Origin: Hyphomicrobium sp. | Lineage (GTDB): Bacteria; Pseudomonadota; Alphaproteobacteria; Rhizobiales; Hyphomicrobiaceae | DNA: 44,619 nucleotides | Direction: 5' to 3' | Assembly: GCA_002928395.1 (NCBI GenBank) | Contig: PEQZ01000008.1 | Location: forward strand, 1 to 44,619 | Shown: piece by piece, positions 1-8,393 of the stretch | Layout: every line of letters begins with the position of its first letter | Numbering within the stretch: the stretch's first letter is position 1 | Position numbers and translations under genes: made by a program | The notes under the pieces: generated by a model | Databases searched by the model: none | Seen by the model: only the letters and a program-made list of their open reading frames with translations | Told to the model about the DNA's origin: nothing

Positions 1-9
1 CCGCGCGGA

Positions 10-47
10 GCGCGGCTCCGCCACGACGGGGAGAGGCGGAGCCGTGC
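10..47. repeat. GC-rich hairpin downstream of the first gene
   Basis: Arms at 10-22 and 35-47 pair over 13 bp with one G-U pair around a 12-base loop. The hairpin lies just past the stop of the minus-strand gene ending at 96, so it may terminate that transcript, although no T run follows. The loop and right arm contain GGGGAGAGGCG, the complement of the sequence at the far right edge (44600-44610). It may therefore belong to a dispersed palindrome family. Confidence 0.5.
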
Positions 48-95
48 GCCGCACGCGGGGCGGGGCGCCGCGGGCAGAGCCTTGCGATGAAGATT

Positions 96-596
96 TTACC
101 TCGCTGTAGCCTCGCCCAGAAAGAGCTGAAGCGGTGCATCTTGTACAATGGCGCAATCGCCAGAACGATTGATCTTCGTTCGCACTAGCATGATCGTCTC
201 GGCCTCACGGTCGATCAGGAGTCTTTGCCGTACACAAAGGCCCGGCGACAACTCTTCGGCGGCCAAGTTTTTTGCGTTGAGTTCCGTGATGCGGAATGAC
301 TGTTGATGCAGCCCCAGATACAAACGGCGATCCGAATTAAATAGGTCAGCCTGGGACATGTCACAGGTCTTGTCGGTGGCATCGCATACGATCCGTACTG
401 TGTTGACCGCTTGAGCGAGGTCCTGCCCACGCCAAGTTCCCGTTGCCGATATGTAAGGTGCCTGCGGATCTGACAGTCGGTCGACGATAGTGAAGGCTCC
501 CAAGGCCCGCGGGTCGCGTTCGCCTAAAGCACGAAGCTGCCAACCTAAGACCAACCCCAATGCCGCAGCAAGAACTAGCCAAAGCACAATGCGCAT
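96..596 (-). CDS. Hypothetical exported or membrane-anchored protein
   Basis: This is a 166-residue protein of unrecognised family. Residues 3-20 are strongly hydrophobic with one positive residue before them, which fits a signal peptide or signal anchor. The rest is soluble in character. It holds four cysteines (in VCDATDKTC, GLCVRQ and GDCAIV), which could form two disulfides in the periplasm. The ATG start gives the hydrophobic segment exactly at the N terminus. It lies 59 bases downstream of the oligoendopeptidase gene on the same strand and may be cotranscribed with it. No function can be assigned. Confidence 0.6.
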   Translation of the reverse strand: MRIVLWLVLAAALGLVLGWQLRALGERDPRALGAFTIVDRLSDPQAPYISATGTWRGQDLAQAVNTVRIVCDATDKTCDMSQADLFNSDRRLYLGLHQQSFRITELNAKNLAAEELSPGLCVRQRLLIDREAETIMLVRTKINRSGDCAIVQDAPLQLFLGEATAR

Positions 597-655
597 CTGT
601 CGACCCGCCCATTTCGCAAATGGTCACTGCTCGCAAACGTTCACGGCCAAGCGCC

Positions 656-2494
656 TCACCCCACCCGCTCCTCGCGCTCCAGCTCGTCGATCATGCCTTC
701 GAGAACGCGGAGGCCCTTGTTCCAGAATTCGGGGTCGCGGGCGTCGAGGCCGAAGGGGGCGAGCAATTCGGAATGGTGCTTGGATCCGCCTGCTTTCAGC
801 ATCTCGAAGTATTTCTCGATAAAGTGGGGGTGGCTTTCCTGATAAAGGCCGTAGAGCGAATTGACGAGGCAATCGCCGAAGGCATAGGCGTAGACGTAGA
901 ACGGCGAATTGATGAAGTGCGGGATATAGGTCCAGAACACCTCGTAGCCGGGCTTGAAATCGATCGCCGGGCCAAGGCTCTCGCGCTGTACGTCCATCCA
1001 GATGCCGTTCAGCTGATCGGCCGTCAGTTCACCCTGCCGCCGCGCTTCGTGCACCTTGCGCTCGAACGTGTAGAACGCGATCTGGCGCACCACCGTGTTC
1101 AGCATATCCTCGACCTTGCCGGCGAGCATCGCCTTGCGCTCCTTGGGCGAGGTGGTCTCGGCCAAGAGCTTGCGGAAGGTCAGCATCTCGCCGAACACGC
1201 TCGCTGTCTCGGCGAGCGTCAAGGGTGTGGGCGCCAGCAACGGCCCCTGCTTGGCGGCCAGCACCTGATGGACGCCGTGGCCCAATTCATGGGCCAGCGT
1301 CATCACGTCCCGCACCTTGCCCTGGTAGTTCATCATCACGTAGGGGTGCACGCTCGGCACGGTGGAAGCCGAGAACGCGCCGGGTGACTTGCCGGGACGC
1401 ACGGGCGCGTCGATCCAGCGCTTGTCGAAGAAGTCTTTGGCGATGCCGGCCATCTCGGGTGCGAAACCCTTGTACGCGGTCAGCACCATATCCTGGGCCT
1501 CGGCCCACGGGATGACGCGCTCGGGCTTGTCCGGCAGCGGTGCGTTGCGGTCCCAGTGGTTGAGCTTGTCCATGCCGAGCCACTTGGCCTTCATCGCGTA
1601 ATAGCGGTGCGAGAGCCGCGGATAGGCCGCGCGCACGGACGCGACGAGAGCATCGACCACGGGCGCTTCGACGCGGTTGCCGAGGTGGCGGCTGTCGGCC
1701 ACGTCCTTGAAGCCGCGCCAGCGGTCGGAGATTTCCTTGTCCTTGGCCAGCGTGTTGGTGATGAGTGTGAACAGGCGGATGTTGTCGCCGAACACTTTTG
1801 CGAGCGCTTCGGCGCCGGCCTGTCGCTTCTTGCCGTCGGCGTTGGAGAGCAGGTTGAGCGTGGGTTCGAGCGTCAGCGGCTCGGCCTCGCCGGCCACATT
1901 GAAACGCAGCCCGGTCATGGTTTCGGAGAACAGGCGATTGAATGCGCCGCGCGAAGTCTGGCCCTTTTCGGTGAACAGGCGCTCGAGCTTCTCGTCGAGC
2001 TGGTAGGGCTTTTCCTTGCGCAGGTCGTCGAACCACGGCTTGTAGCGGGCGAGGTCCTTGTGCGCGATGGCGCGATCGAGGCTGGCGTCGTCGATCTGGT
2101 TCAACTCGAGCTCGAGGAAGATGAGGTCGGTGTAGATGCGCGTCAGCTGCTCGGACACGTCGCCGTAGAATTTCGCGCGCACGGGGTCGGACTGGTCGGC
2201 GGCATAGAGCAGGCCCGCGTAAGAGCCGAGCTTGCCCATCAGGTCGCTCAACGCCTCGTAGGCCTCGATGACCTTGGCGAGTTCCGCGCCGTCGCCGCCA
2301 ATGGCGGCGAGCTTGCCCTGGTAGGTTGCCTCGAGGCGGGTGGCTTCCGCCGCAGCCGCGTCGAGGTCGCGCTTCACTTCGGGCGCGTCGATAGCCGCAT
2401 AGAGATCGGCGAGGTTCCATTCCGGCATCGGGCCGAGGTTCGAGTCGGTCGTTGGCGGAACGGCTGCGGCCGGGGCGGGTGGGGCGGTTGTCAT
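656..2494 (-). CDS. pepF: Oligoendopeptidase F family M3 metallopeptidase
   Basis: This is a cytoplasmic zinc peptidase of 612 residues that cleaves short peptides internally and helps recycle peptides from protein turnover. The zinc site HELGH is at residues 402-406. Glu403 is the catalytic base, and Glu429 in the following AETAS segment is the likely third zinc ligand. Both are arranged as in family M3B. The length matches the usual 600 or so residues of the PepF clade. No signal peptide is seen; the N terminus is rich in Ala and Pro. A long overlapping frame on the same strand (1287-2594) and antisense frames are Arg- or His-rich shadows. The family is certain, while the physiological substrate is unknown. 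Confidence 0.95.
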   Translation of the reverse strand: MTTAPPAPAAAVPPTTDSNLGPMPEWNLADLYAAIDAPEVKRDLDAAAAEATRLEATYQGKLAAIGGDGAELAKVIEAYEALSDLMGKLGSYAGLLYAADQSDPVRAKFYGDVSEQLTRIYTDLIFLELELNQIDDASLDRAIAHKDLARYKPWFDDLRKEKPYQLDEKLERLFTEKGQTSRGAFNRLFSETMTGLRFNVAGEAEPLTLEPTLNLLSNADGKKRQAGAEALAKVFGDNIRLFTLITNTLAKDKEISDRWRGFKDVADSRHLGNRVEAPVVDALVASVRAAYPRLSHRYYAMKAKWLGMDKLNHWDRNAPLPDKPERVIPWAEAQDMVLTAYKGFAPEMAGIAKDFFDKRWIDAPVRPGKSPGAFSASTVPSVHPYVMMNYQGKVRDVMTLAHELGHGVHQVLAAKQGPLLAPTPLTLAETASVFGEMLTFRKLLAETTSPKERKAMLAGKVEDMLNTVVRQIAFYTFERKVHEARRQGELTADQLNGIWMDVQRESLGPAIDFKPGYEVFWTYIPHFINSPFYVYAYAFGDCLVNSLYGLYQESHPHFIEKYFEMLKAGGSKHHSELLAPFGLDARDPEFWNKGLRVLEGMIDELEREERVG

Positions 2495-2952
2495 GGTCGA
2501 GGCCTCGCGTCGGCTGGGGGAAAGGGAGACGATACCTACCCACGCCGCGCGGCCGTTTCAAGCTGTTACCCGGTCCGAGGGTCAATTGCGCCATAGGCGC
2601 GTGATCGACGCTGACGCGTGCTTTGAAGCGTTTTCGGCCTTGGTCGTTGGACCAAGTGCTGAGCCATACCTGTTGGCTATTCCATGCTCATCGCCTGCGA
2701 ACGCCACGCACTGGAGAGGGCGCGTCGCAATCAAGGGCGGGTCGGAACCAGAAGCGATGTTCGACGGCTATCTCGTGCAACACCACGCAGGCAGCAGTCC
2801 GTACACACGGACCCAAGAGTGGCGGTGAAATCCTGGCCGCGGAGCGAGCGGCCGAGGAGAAGCTGGAAGCCCTCGATCATGCGCATCACGTTTCAAACTC
2901 GGTCGCGCCGATGTGGGACGGCCCGTGCTGGACTGGGAATTATGCCAGCGGG
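2495..2952. other. Intergenic stretch without a supported gene
   Basis: About 460 bases lie between two minus-strand genes. Several plus-strand frames of roughly 95-115 codons are open here, but they overlap one another, have no convincing ribosome site and encode nothing recognisable. The segment near 2495-2590 probably carries the promoter of the peptidase gene. The remainder could be decayed coding DNA, but no family can be named. Confidence 0.4.
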
Positions 2953-3177
2953 TCAGCGGCGGTAGGGTAGGAAACGAGCTGTCACGGGCGACAACTTGAC
3001 GGGTTTCGACTTCTTTTCTGCGCTTTCGATCTCGGTCAGCGTGGTCTCGATGGCCTTGGTGACGGCTTCGAGCCCCGGCACACGCTTCATGTCATCGTGC
3101 ATGTAGAGCAGGGTCTCACGGACAGTTGATAAATCAATGGCCGGAGGCCACGGCTGGGATCGGGGAATGCGGAACAT
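2953..3177 (-). CDS. Small conserved-looking hypothetical protein
   Basis: This is a 74-residue soluble protein with a predicted helical middle section (about residues 18-52) and a basic tail. The ATG at 3177 is preferred over an upstream GTG at 3192 because GGAG and GAGG sit just upstream of it. No known domain or motif is recognised. It stands alone between the peptidase and the exopolysaccharide locus. Codon use looks like that of neighbouring real genes, with GC-rich third positions, but the protein is short and the call remains tentative. Confidence 0.5.
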   Translation of the reverse strand: MFRIPRSQPWPPAIDLSTVRETLLYMHDDMKRVPGLEAVTKAIETTLTEIESAEKKSKPVKLSPVTARFLPYRR

Positions 3178-3310
3178 GAGCCTCAACTCCACGCAGGTTA
3201 CAAATCCTTAAGGACTGCTTAACAGCGTTTCGACATGTAGATCGCAAGAATTGGGCCGCTTCGCAAGTCGCGTCTCCGGTTACCCCACATTCTGTCTCGG
3301 GAGGTAACGG

Positions 3311-3351
3311 CAGGCGTCCAGTGCCAGCGCCGACAGGCGTCCAGTGCCAGC
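3311..3351. repeat. Tandem 18-bp direct repeat upstream of a glycosyltransferase
   Basis: CAGGCGTCCAGTGCCAGC occurs exactly at 3311-3328 and again at 3334-3351, a period of 23 bases or about two helical turns. It lies 90-130 bases ahead of the GTG start of the interrupted glycosyltransferase gene. A pair of protein-binding sites or a simple duplication would both explain it. Confidence 0.75.
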
Positions 3352-3441
3352 CGACGAAAGCTTTCTTTACCTGTTCCGCCGAAACTCAATCCGTTCGTGC
3401 GGACCGTAGGGGTCCGATCGCACGTCTCTGGAGTGTTATGC

Positions 3442-4677
3442 GTGTCTAAGTCTCCGAGCGTTCTCATAATTGTCGAGAACTTGACCGTTCCGCTCGATCG
3501 CCGGGTCTGGCAGGAAGCGCGCACGCTTCGCGAGGCCGGCTATACGGTGTCGGTCATCTGCCCGCGCGGCGGCAAGTACACGGCCTCCTACGAGGTGCTC
3601 GAGGGGATTCATGTCTTCCGCCATCCGCTACCGTTCGAGGCAGACGGCGCGCTCGGGTACGCGCTCGAATACTCGTGCGCGCTGTTCTGGGAATTCGTGC
3701 TCTCGGTCCGTGCTTACTTCAAGGTCGGGTTCGACGTTATCCAGGCCTGCAACCCGCCAGACCTCATTTTTCTGGTCGCCGGCTTCTGGAAACATCTGTT
3801 CGGCAAGCCGTTCGTCTTCGATCATCACGACATCAACCCAGAGCTGTTCGAAGTGAAGTTCGGCCGCTGAGGCCTGCTTCATTCTTTGCTGCTCGGGCTG
3901 GAGCGGCTGACGTTCAAGACGGCCGATGTGTCGATCGCCACCAACGAGACGTTCCGCTCGATCGCCATCAGCCGCGGCGGCATGGATCCCGACCGCGTGT
4001 TTGTCGTGCGCTCGATCCCGGATTTGACGCGCTTCAAGCGGACGGCGCCGAACACCGCGCTCAAGAACGGGCGCAAGCATCTGATCGGCTATGTCGGCAT
4101 AATGGGCAACCAGGACGGCGTCGATCTCTTGATCGAGGCCATGGCAGATCTGGTTCACAGGCAGGGCCGCCGCGATATCCAGTGCGCGATCGTGGGCTCC
4201 GGCACGGAGCTGCCCCACCTCCAGCGCCTCGCCGCCGAACGGCAGCTAGAGGACTACGTGACGTTCACGGGCTTCCAATCGGGCCAACCGCTGCTGGCCT
4301 CGTTCTCGGCGTTCGATGTGGGCGCGATCCCCGACCCGAAAAACGGCTACAACGACAAAATATCGATGAACAAGCACTTCGAGTACATGACGCTCGGCGT
4401 GCCGTTCGTACAGTTCGATCTCGTCGAAGGGCGGAAGATCGCAGGCGACGCATCCCTTTATGCGAAGGACAATTGCCCACGCGACCTGGCGCACAACCTC
4501 GCGTCCTTGCTCGACGACCAGGCGCTCCACGCGGAACTCGCGGCGCGGGGCCACGTAAGGGCCAAGGCGCTGTTGCGCTGGGACACCGAGCGCAATCGCC
4601 TGCTGGCGGCTTACGACCTCGCGCTCGCTGGCCGGAAGCCGGTTGGAGCGACGACGGCCACGGCACTATCCAAATAG
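3442..4677 (+). pseudogene. Glycosyltransferase family 4, split by an in-frame TGA
   Basis: The two parts, 3442-3870 and 3871-4677, are in the same frame and together make one glycosyltransferase of about 411 codons. The first half is a GT-B N-terminal domain with the opening typical of sugar-polymer transferases (VENLTVPLDRRVWQEA). The second half has the donor-binding domain, including the EYMTLGVPF segment. They are separated only by the TGA at 3868-3870, within FGR-stop-GLLH. The reading frame continues without a gap, so one C-to-T change (CGA Arg to TGA) would explain it. The GTG start at 3442 has CTGGAG upstream. A TTG at 3886 could restart the C-terminal half, but neither half is expected to work alone. 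A sequencing error or stop readthrough remains possible. Confidence 0.85.
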
Positions 4678-4778
4678 TCGATGCTGGCGAATTCAATCTG
4701 TCGCGTGTAACGATCTCAACGACACGAGGCGATGATGCGTCTTTGTTGGTGGTCGCTCCCCTGTGACGGCAACTCGCT

Positions 4779-6287
4779 TCAATGTCGCGTGTGCTCCGCG
4801 TGCCCCAGTCTCGCGTCGAGCACGGCGCGATAGAGTTCAGGCGCGACCCATCCCGTGAGCTGGGTCAAAAGCGCGCCGGCGAGAGCTGCGGCTGCGACCG
4901 GGGCCACGATCCCGAGGTGCGGCGTGAAGAGAGCGGCGCATGCCACCCCGAGCACTATCGCCGGACACAGTGCCAGGACGCGCACGAGGAAGACCCGCAA
5001 CAGGCCCGGCCGTTCGCGGTCAAGTCGCCACGCGACGTAGAGGAGCGAGGCGATTTCGCCGACGACGCCCGAGGCCGCAATGGCTGCGAGCCCGAAGCCG
5101 TTGAACGCAATTGAAAGTGTGAGCAGCAGGGCCGCCGCGCGGATCACGCCCGCCACCAGAAGTGGCCGCGTATGTCCAAGCGCCATGAGCGCCATGCCAG
5201 GCACGGCCTGCATCATGCGGAACCCCCACATGACGGCGAGCCAGCCGACGACCAGCCCTAGTCCCGTGTAGTTGTCTCCGAAAGCCAGCGGCAAAATCGC
5301 TCCGCCGGCCGCAAGGAATAGCAGAAGGTATAGCGACGTTGCCACGGCGGTCACTTCGCTGAGACGCGCGAACCGGCGCTCGAAGACCTCAGTTACGCCG
5401 CGGGCGCCGCTCAGCACCGGCAACATGAGCGCATGGCCGACCTTGGCCGCGATCAGCCCCGGCACCATCGTGATCATGAACGCCGCTGAATAGGCAGCCA
5501 AGTCCTCCATGCCGCCGAGCCGGGCGATGACGATGCGGTCGCCCTGGTAGACCGCAATGAGCGGGAAGGCGCTCAGCCAGATGGGCCAGCCGAAGGTGAC
5601 GAAGCGGTGGAGGACAGCCGTGTCGCAGGCGAGCCGGTAGGGCCGTTCGGCCAGTGCATGGGAGAGCAGCACCATCAAAGCGGCCTGCAGCAACGACAAC
5701 CAGACCGCGACGGCGTAGCCGCCCGACGACATGATCAGCGGCAACGTGGCGGCGAGTGCAGCAGCCTGCGGCAGCACTTCGATCAGCAGCTGCGGGCGGT
5801 TGTCGAGGCGGCGCTGTGCACGCCGGCAATCGAGATGCAGGAAACCTTTGACGAGCGGCACGAGGGCCGCGATTTCCAAAGCCCAGCGGACGCCGGGGAT
5901 GCCGAAGAAGCCAGCGATGGGACCTGCAGCGACGTAGAGCAGGGTGGCGGTCAGCACGCCACGGACGATGTTGGCCAAGTGTGCGTTGGCGACGAAGGGC
6001 TCGTCGTCACCATCGTCCGCCTGCACGATCAGCCGGTCGGTTCCCAGATCCGAGAGGGTTTCAACGAGCTGAAGCACCAGCGTGATCGCGGCTGCAATTC
6101 CGAAATCGCCCTTCGACAGGCCGTGCCCGATCAGAGCGTTGCGCAGAAACGAAAAGCCCTGCGCTGTCGCAAAGCCAGCGAAGAGCAACGCGCCCTGATT
6201 GGCCAGACGGCCGCCCAGGCCGCTGGTCACTGCCGGAGCTGATCGAGCCGTGACGTTTGCGTCGTCTAGGCTTGAGCTCGCGGTCAT
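4779..6287 (-). CDS. Wzx-like polysaccharide flippase
   Basis: This is a 502-residue inner-membrane protein of the MOP superfamily (polysaccharide biosynthesis, oligosaccharide flippase type). It has about 12-14 hydrophobic segments throughout and a soluble N-terminal tail of about 25 residues. Such proteins move lipid-linked repeat units across the inner membrane. The start at 6287 overlaps the stop of the upstream glycosyltransferase by four bases (ATGA), showing translational coupling. It is the only flippase in the locus, so it is the likely Wzx of this pathway. The substrate cannot be read from sequence. Confidence 0.88.
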   Translation of the reverse strand: MTASSSLDDANVTARSAPAVTSGLGGRLANQGALLFAGFATAQGFSFLRNALIGHGLSKGDFGIAAAITLVLQLVETLSDLGTDRLIVQADDGDDEPFVANAHLANIVRGVLTATLLYVAAGPIAGFFGIPGVRWALEIAALVPLVKGFLHLDCRRAQRRLDNRPQLLIEVLPQAAALAATLPLIMSSGGYAVAVWLSLLQAALMVLLSHALAERPYRLACDTAVLHRFVTFGWPIWLSAFPLIAVYQGDRIVIARLGGMEDLAAYSAAFMITMVPGLIAAKVGHALMLPVLSGARGVTEVFERRFARLSEVTAVATSLYLLLFLAAGGAILPLAFGDNYTGLGLVVGWLAVMWGFRMMQAVPGMALMALGHTRPLLVAGVIRAAALLLTLSIAFNGFGLAAIAASGVVGEIASLLYVAWRLDRERPGLLRVFLVRVLALCPAIVLGVACAALFTPHLGIVAPVAAAALAGALLTQLTGWVAPELYRAVLDARLGHAEHTRH

Positions 6288-7147
6288 CCCGCGGTCTCCG
6301 TCTCAGGCTTTTTCCAACCGGCCGCGGTGGGCAGGCGGCGGGACAGCTTGCGGTAGGGCGTCTCCGTGAGGCGCCCCGTGATTTGCCCGAGGGTGTCGCC
6401 GGCCAACCGGAGCAGGCTGCACGTCGTCTGCATCCAGCGCGGGGCGAGGGCACGCGACCACTTGGTGCGGAAGCGAGCCTCCATTTCGTCGAAGGCGAGG
6501 TTCTTCTTGCCGGCCGACAGGTGAACGAGATGGAAATCGACGACATAGGCGCTGTAGCCCATGATGTCGGCGTTGAGGCAGATGTCGGCGCCGTAGAAAT
6601 GGAAGCCCGACAGATCGTTTGAAAACCCGATACGGGTATCGCGACGGACGACGATGAAGTTCTCGTCCAGACTCATGACGCGTGCGGGCAGACGGCCGAC
6701 GTGCTGGTTGCCGCCGTGCGGGTCGGTAATGCGGATGGCGAGCTTGCCCGGACTGACGCCGCCGGCGTTGCCCGCGAGTGCCCACGTTGGATCGATCTGA
6801 TCGAGTGCGGCGAGGCAGCTCATGAGAACGTCGCGGGTGTCGGTCAACAGCCGCACATCCTGATGGCAAAGTATCACATGGCGGCCGCGTGCCGCGTTGA
6901 GCAAGGCATTGAGCCCGCGATAGGCGCAGGTCTGCTCGGTTCCGGTGTTGTCGATGAAGTAGAACTCGCACGAGGGACTGTCGAAGCCGCCGGCCTTGAA
7001 GGACGAACGCATCTGGTCGTACTGGGTGCGATCGTTGACAAGGGTGCCGATCGAGAAGCGGATGTCCTCGGTGACCGCGGTCTGGCCCTCGGGCCAATGG
7101 ATGACCGGTGGTTTCAGCGCCTGCGGGTGCTCGATGGTGCGCGGCAT
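6284..7147 (-). CDS. StrF-type family 2-like glycosyltransferase
   Basis: This is a 287-residue cytoplasmic protein. CHQDVRL at residues 94-100 follows a run of alternating hydrophobic residues and matches the H-Q-D signature of the StrF-like branch of family 2 glycosyltransferases. A later FYGADICLNA segment fits the acceptor-side region of GT-A folds. It probably adds a sugar to the lipid-linked repeat unit, but donor and acceptor are unknown. It sits 21 bases after the preceding glycosyltransferase and shares an ATGA overlap with the flippase gene, so the three genes form an operon. The family assignment is from memory of the motif and is reasonably, not fully, certain. Confidence 0.7.
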   Translation of the reverse strand: MPRTIEHPQALKPPVIHWPEGQTAVTEDIRFSIGTLVNDRTQYDQMRSSFKAGGFDSPSCEFYFIDNTGTEQTCAYRGLNALLNAARGRHVILCHQDVRLLTDTRDVLMSCLAALDQIDPTWALAGNAGGVSPGKLAIRITDPHGGNQHVGRLPARVMSLDENFIVVRRDTRIGFSNDLSGFHFYGADICLNADIMGYSAYVVDFHLVHLSAGKKNLAFDEMEARFRTKWSRALAPRWMQTTCSLLRLAGDTLGQITGRLTETPYRKLSRRLPTAAGWKKPETETAG

Positions 7148-7168
7148 GACTTGGCCTTCGGTTTCGGA

Positions 7169-8179
7169 TCAGAGGAGGGGCGTCGCGGACGAGACAGCGA
7201 TGGGGGGGTGTTCGATTTCGGCGGGTGGGCTGTAGCCCGCGATCCAGACCGAGCGCGCGGTCCAGATTTCGCCCCACGTGCGCGCGGCGGCGCGATCGCC
7301 GTCGCGGCCAGTGCATGATGCCGAGAGGCTGGTCGCGAACAAGCGGGACGCCGGCCAAGCGGCCAGCAGCGTGAGCCCGAAGGTGCGGACAAGCGGATGG
7401 AAGTGCCTCTGGATCAAGCTGGCCTTCGCGGACAGAAGCTTGATCATTTTTCCGGTGCGAGCGCTTTCCGACGCACCGCCGAGGTGGATTATAGTGGCCT
7501 CGGGCGTGACGGCAGGTCTGGCGCCGAGGGCTTTTGCCCGAAGGCAGAGATCGGCCTCCTCGCCGTACATGAAGAACAGCGGGTCGAAGCCGTCGAGTTC
7601 GCGCCAGAAACTGCTCTCGATCATTAGAAAGCAGCCCGATACGATATCGACTGTGCGTTCAGTGTCTCGCAGCCAGCCGCCGTAGGCCTCGCCGTTGAAG
7701 ACTTCGGCGGTGCGAAAAACGGCCGCGAGACCCGTCGCCCGACAGGCGAGGTTCCAAAGCGTCATCCGTCCCCAGCAGGAGGCGGAGTTCAAGCTGCCAT
7801 CGGCAAAGAGTGTGCGACCGCCCCAGATCCGCGCGTCGGGCAGGCGGCGCGCGAAGGCATGGAGCCGATCGATGGCGCGGTCGAGAACGACCGTGTCGGG
7901 ATTGAGAAGCAAGATGTATTTGCCGCGGGCCTCGCGAGCAGCCAGGTTGTTGGCGCGGGCAAAGCCGATGTTGTCGGCGCGGGCGAAGAGACGGACGTCG
8001 GGGAACTCGGCAGCGATGGCCATGGCCGAGCCATCGCCCGACGCGTTGTCGACGACGATCACTTCGTACGAGACGTCGGTTGTTTCACGCCGGACGGAGC
8101 GCAGGGCTTCGAGGGTCAGCTCGCGCGTGTTGAAGCTGACGATGAGAATAGAGACGTCGATCGGCTGGGTCCGGCTCAT
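7169..8179 (-). CDS. Family 2 glycosyltransferase (rhamnosyltransferase-like)
   Basis: This is a 336-residue GT-A glycosyltransferase. It shows VSILIVSFN at the N terminus, VDNASGDGS for nucleotide binding, LLLNPDTVV as the metal-binding region and FMYGEEADLCLRA as the catalytic-base region. These features are usual for WbbL/WcaE-type enzymes that extend polysaccharide repeat units. The ATG at 8179 is chosen because GAGAG lies about six bases upstream; a longer frame starting at 8218 adds 13 unconvincing residues. It is the first gene of a three-gene minus-strand operon with the StrF-like transferase and the flippase. Confidence 0.88.
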   Translation of the reverse strand: MSRTQPIDVSILIVSFNTRELTLEALRSVRRETTDVSYEVIVVDNASGDGSAMAIAAEFPDVRLFARADNIGFARANNLAAREARGKYILLLNPDTVVLDRAIDRLHAFARRLPDARIWGGRTLFADGSLNSASCWGRMTLWNLACRATGLAAVFRTAEVFNGEAYGGWLRDTERTVDIVSGCFLMIESSFWRELDGFDPLFFMYGEEADLCLRAKALGARPAVTPEATIIHLGGASESARTGKMIKLLSAKASLIQRHFHPLVRTFGLTLLAAWPASRLFATSLSASCTGRDGDRAAARTWGEIWTARSVWIAGYSPPAEIEHPPIAVSSATPLL

Positions 8180-8393
8180 GCACGTCTCTCGAGTGTTTCT
8201 GGATTTTGGTTCGCGCATCGAAACGCCTGGATGGCCAACGCCGACAGGGATCGAAAATCAGCTTAGTTGCCAGCGGCTAATCGGCCGTTAAGAGCCTGCA
8301 TGGATCAATGAATGCTTAACGCCGGAAGTCCATGATCGGGCATCGTCGGCCGGGGCGGGCGGCGCGGCGTAGTTTTCGATTCTGAGGATGGCG

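Noticed and set aside
1287-2594. 435-codon minus-strand frame overlapping pepF
   Set aside because: Arg-rich translation in an alternative frame of a well-defined peptidase.
2493-2970. Plus-strand open frames in the gap after pepF
   Set aside because: Overlapping frames without ribosome sites or similarity; kept only as an unannotated gap.
3219-3524. 101-codon minus-strand frame across the glycosyltransferase start
   Set aside because: It overlaps the conserved N terminus of the glycosyltransferase and the direct repeat, and has no recognisable content.
3868-3870. TGA read as selenocysteine
   Set aside because: Glycosyltransferases do not use selenocysteine, the residue is Arg in the family pattern, and no selenocysteine insertion hairpin is evident after it.
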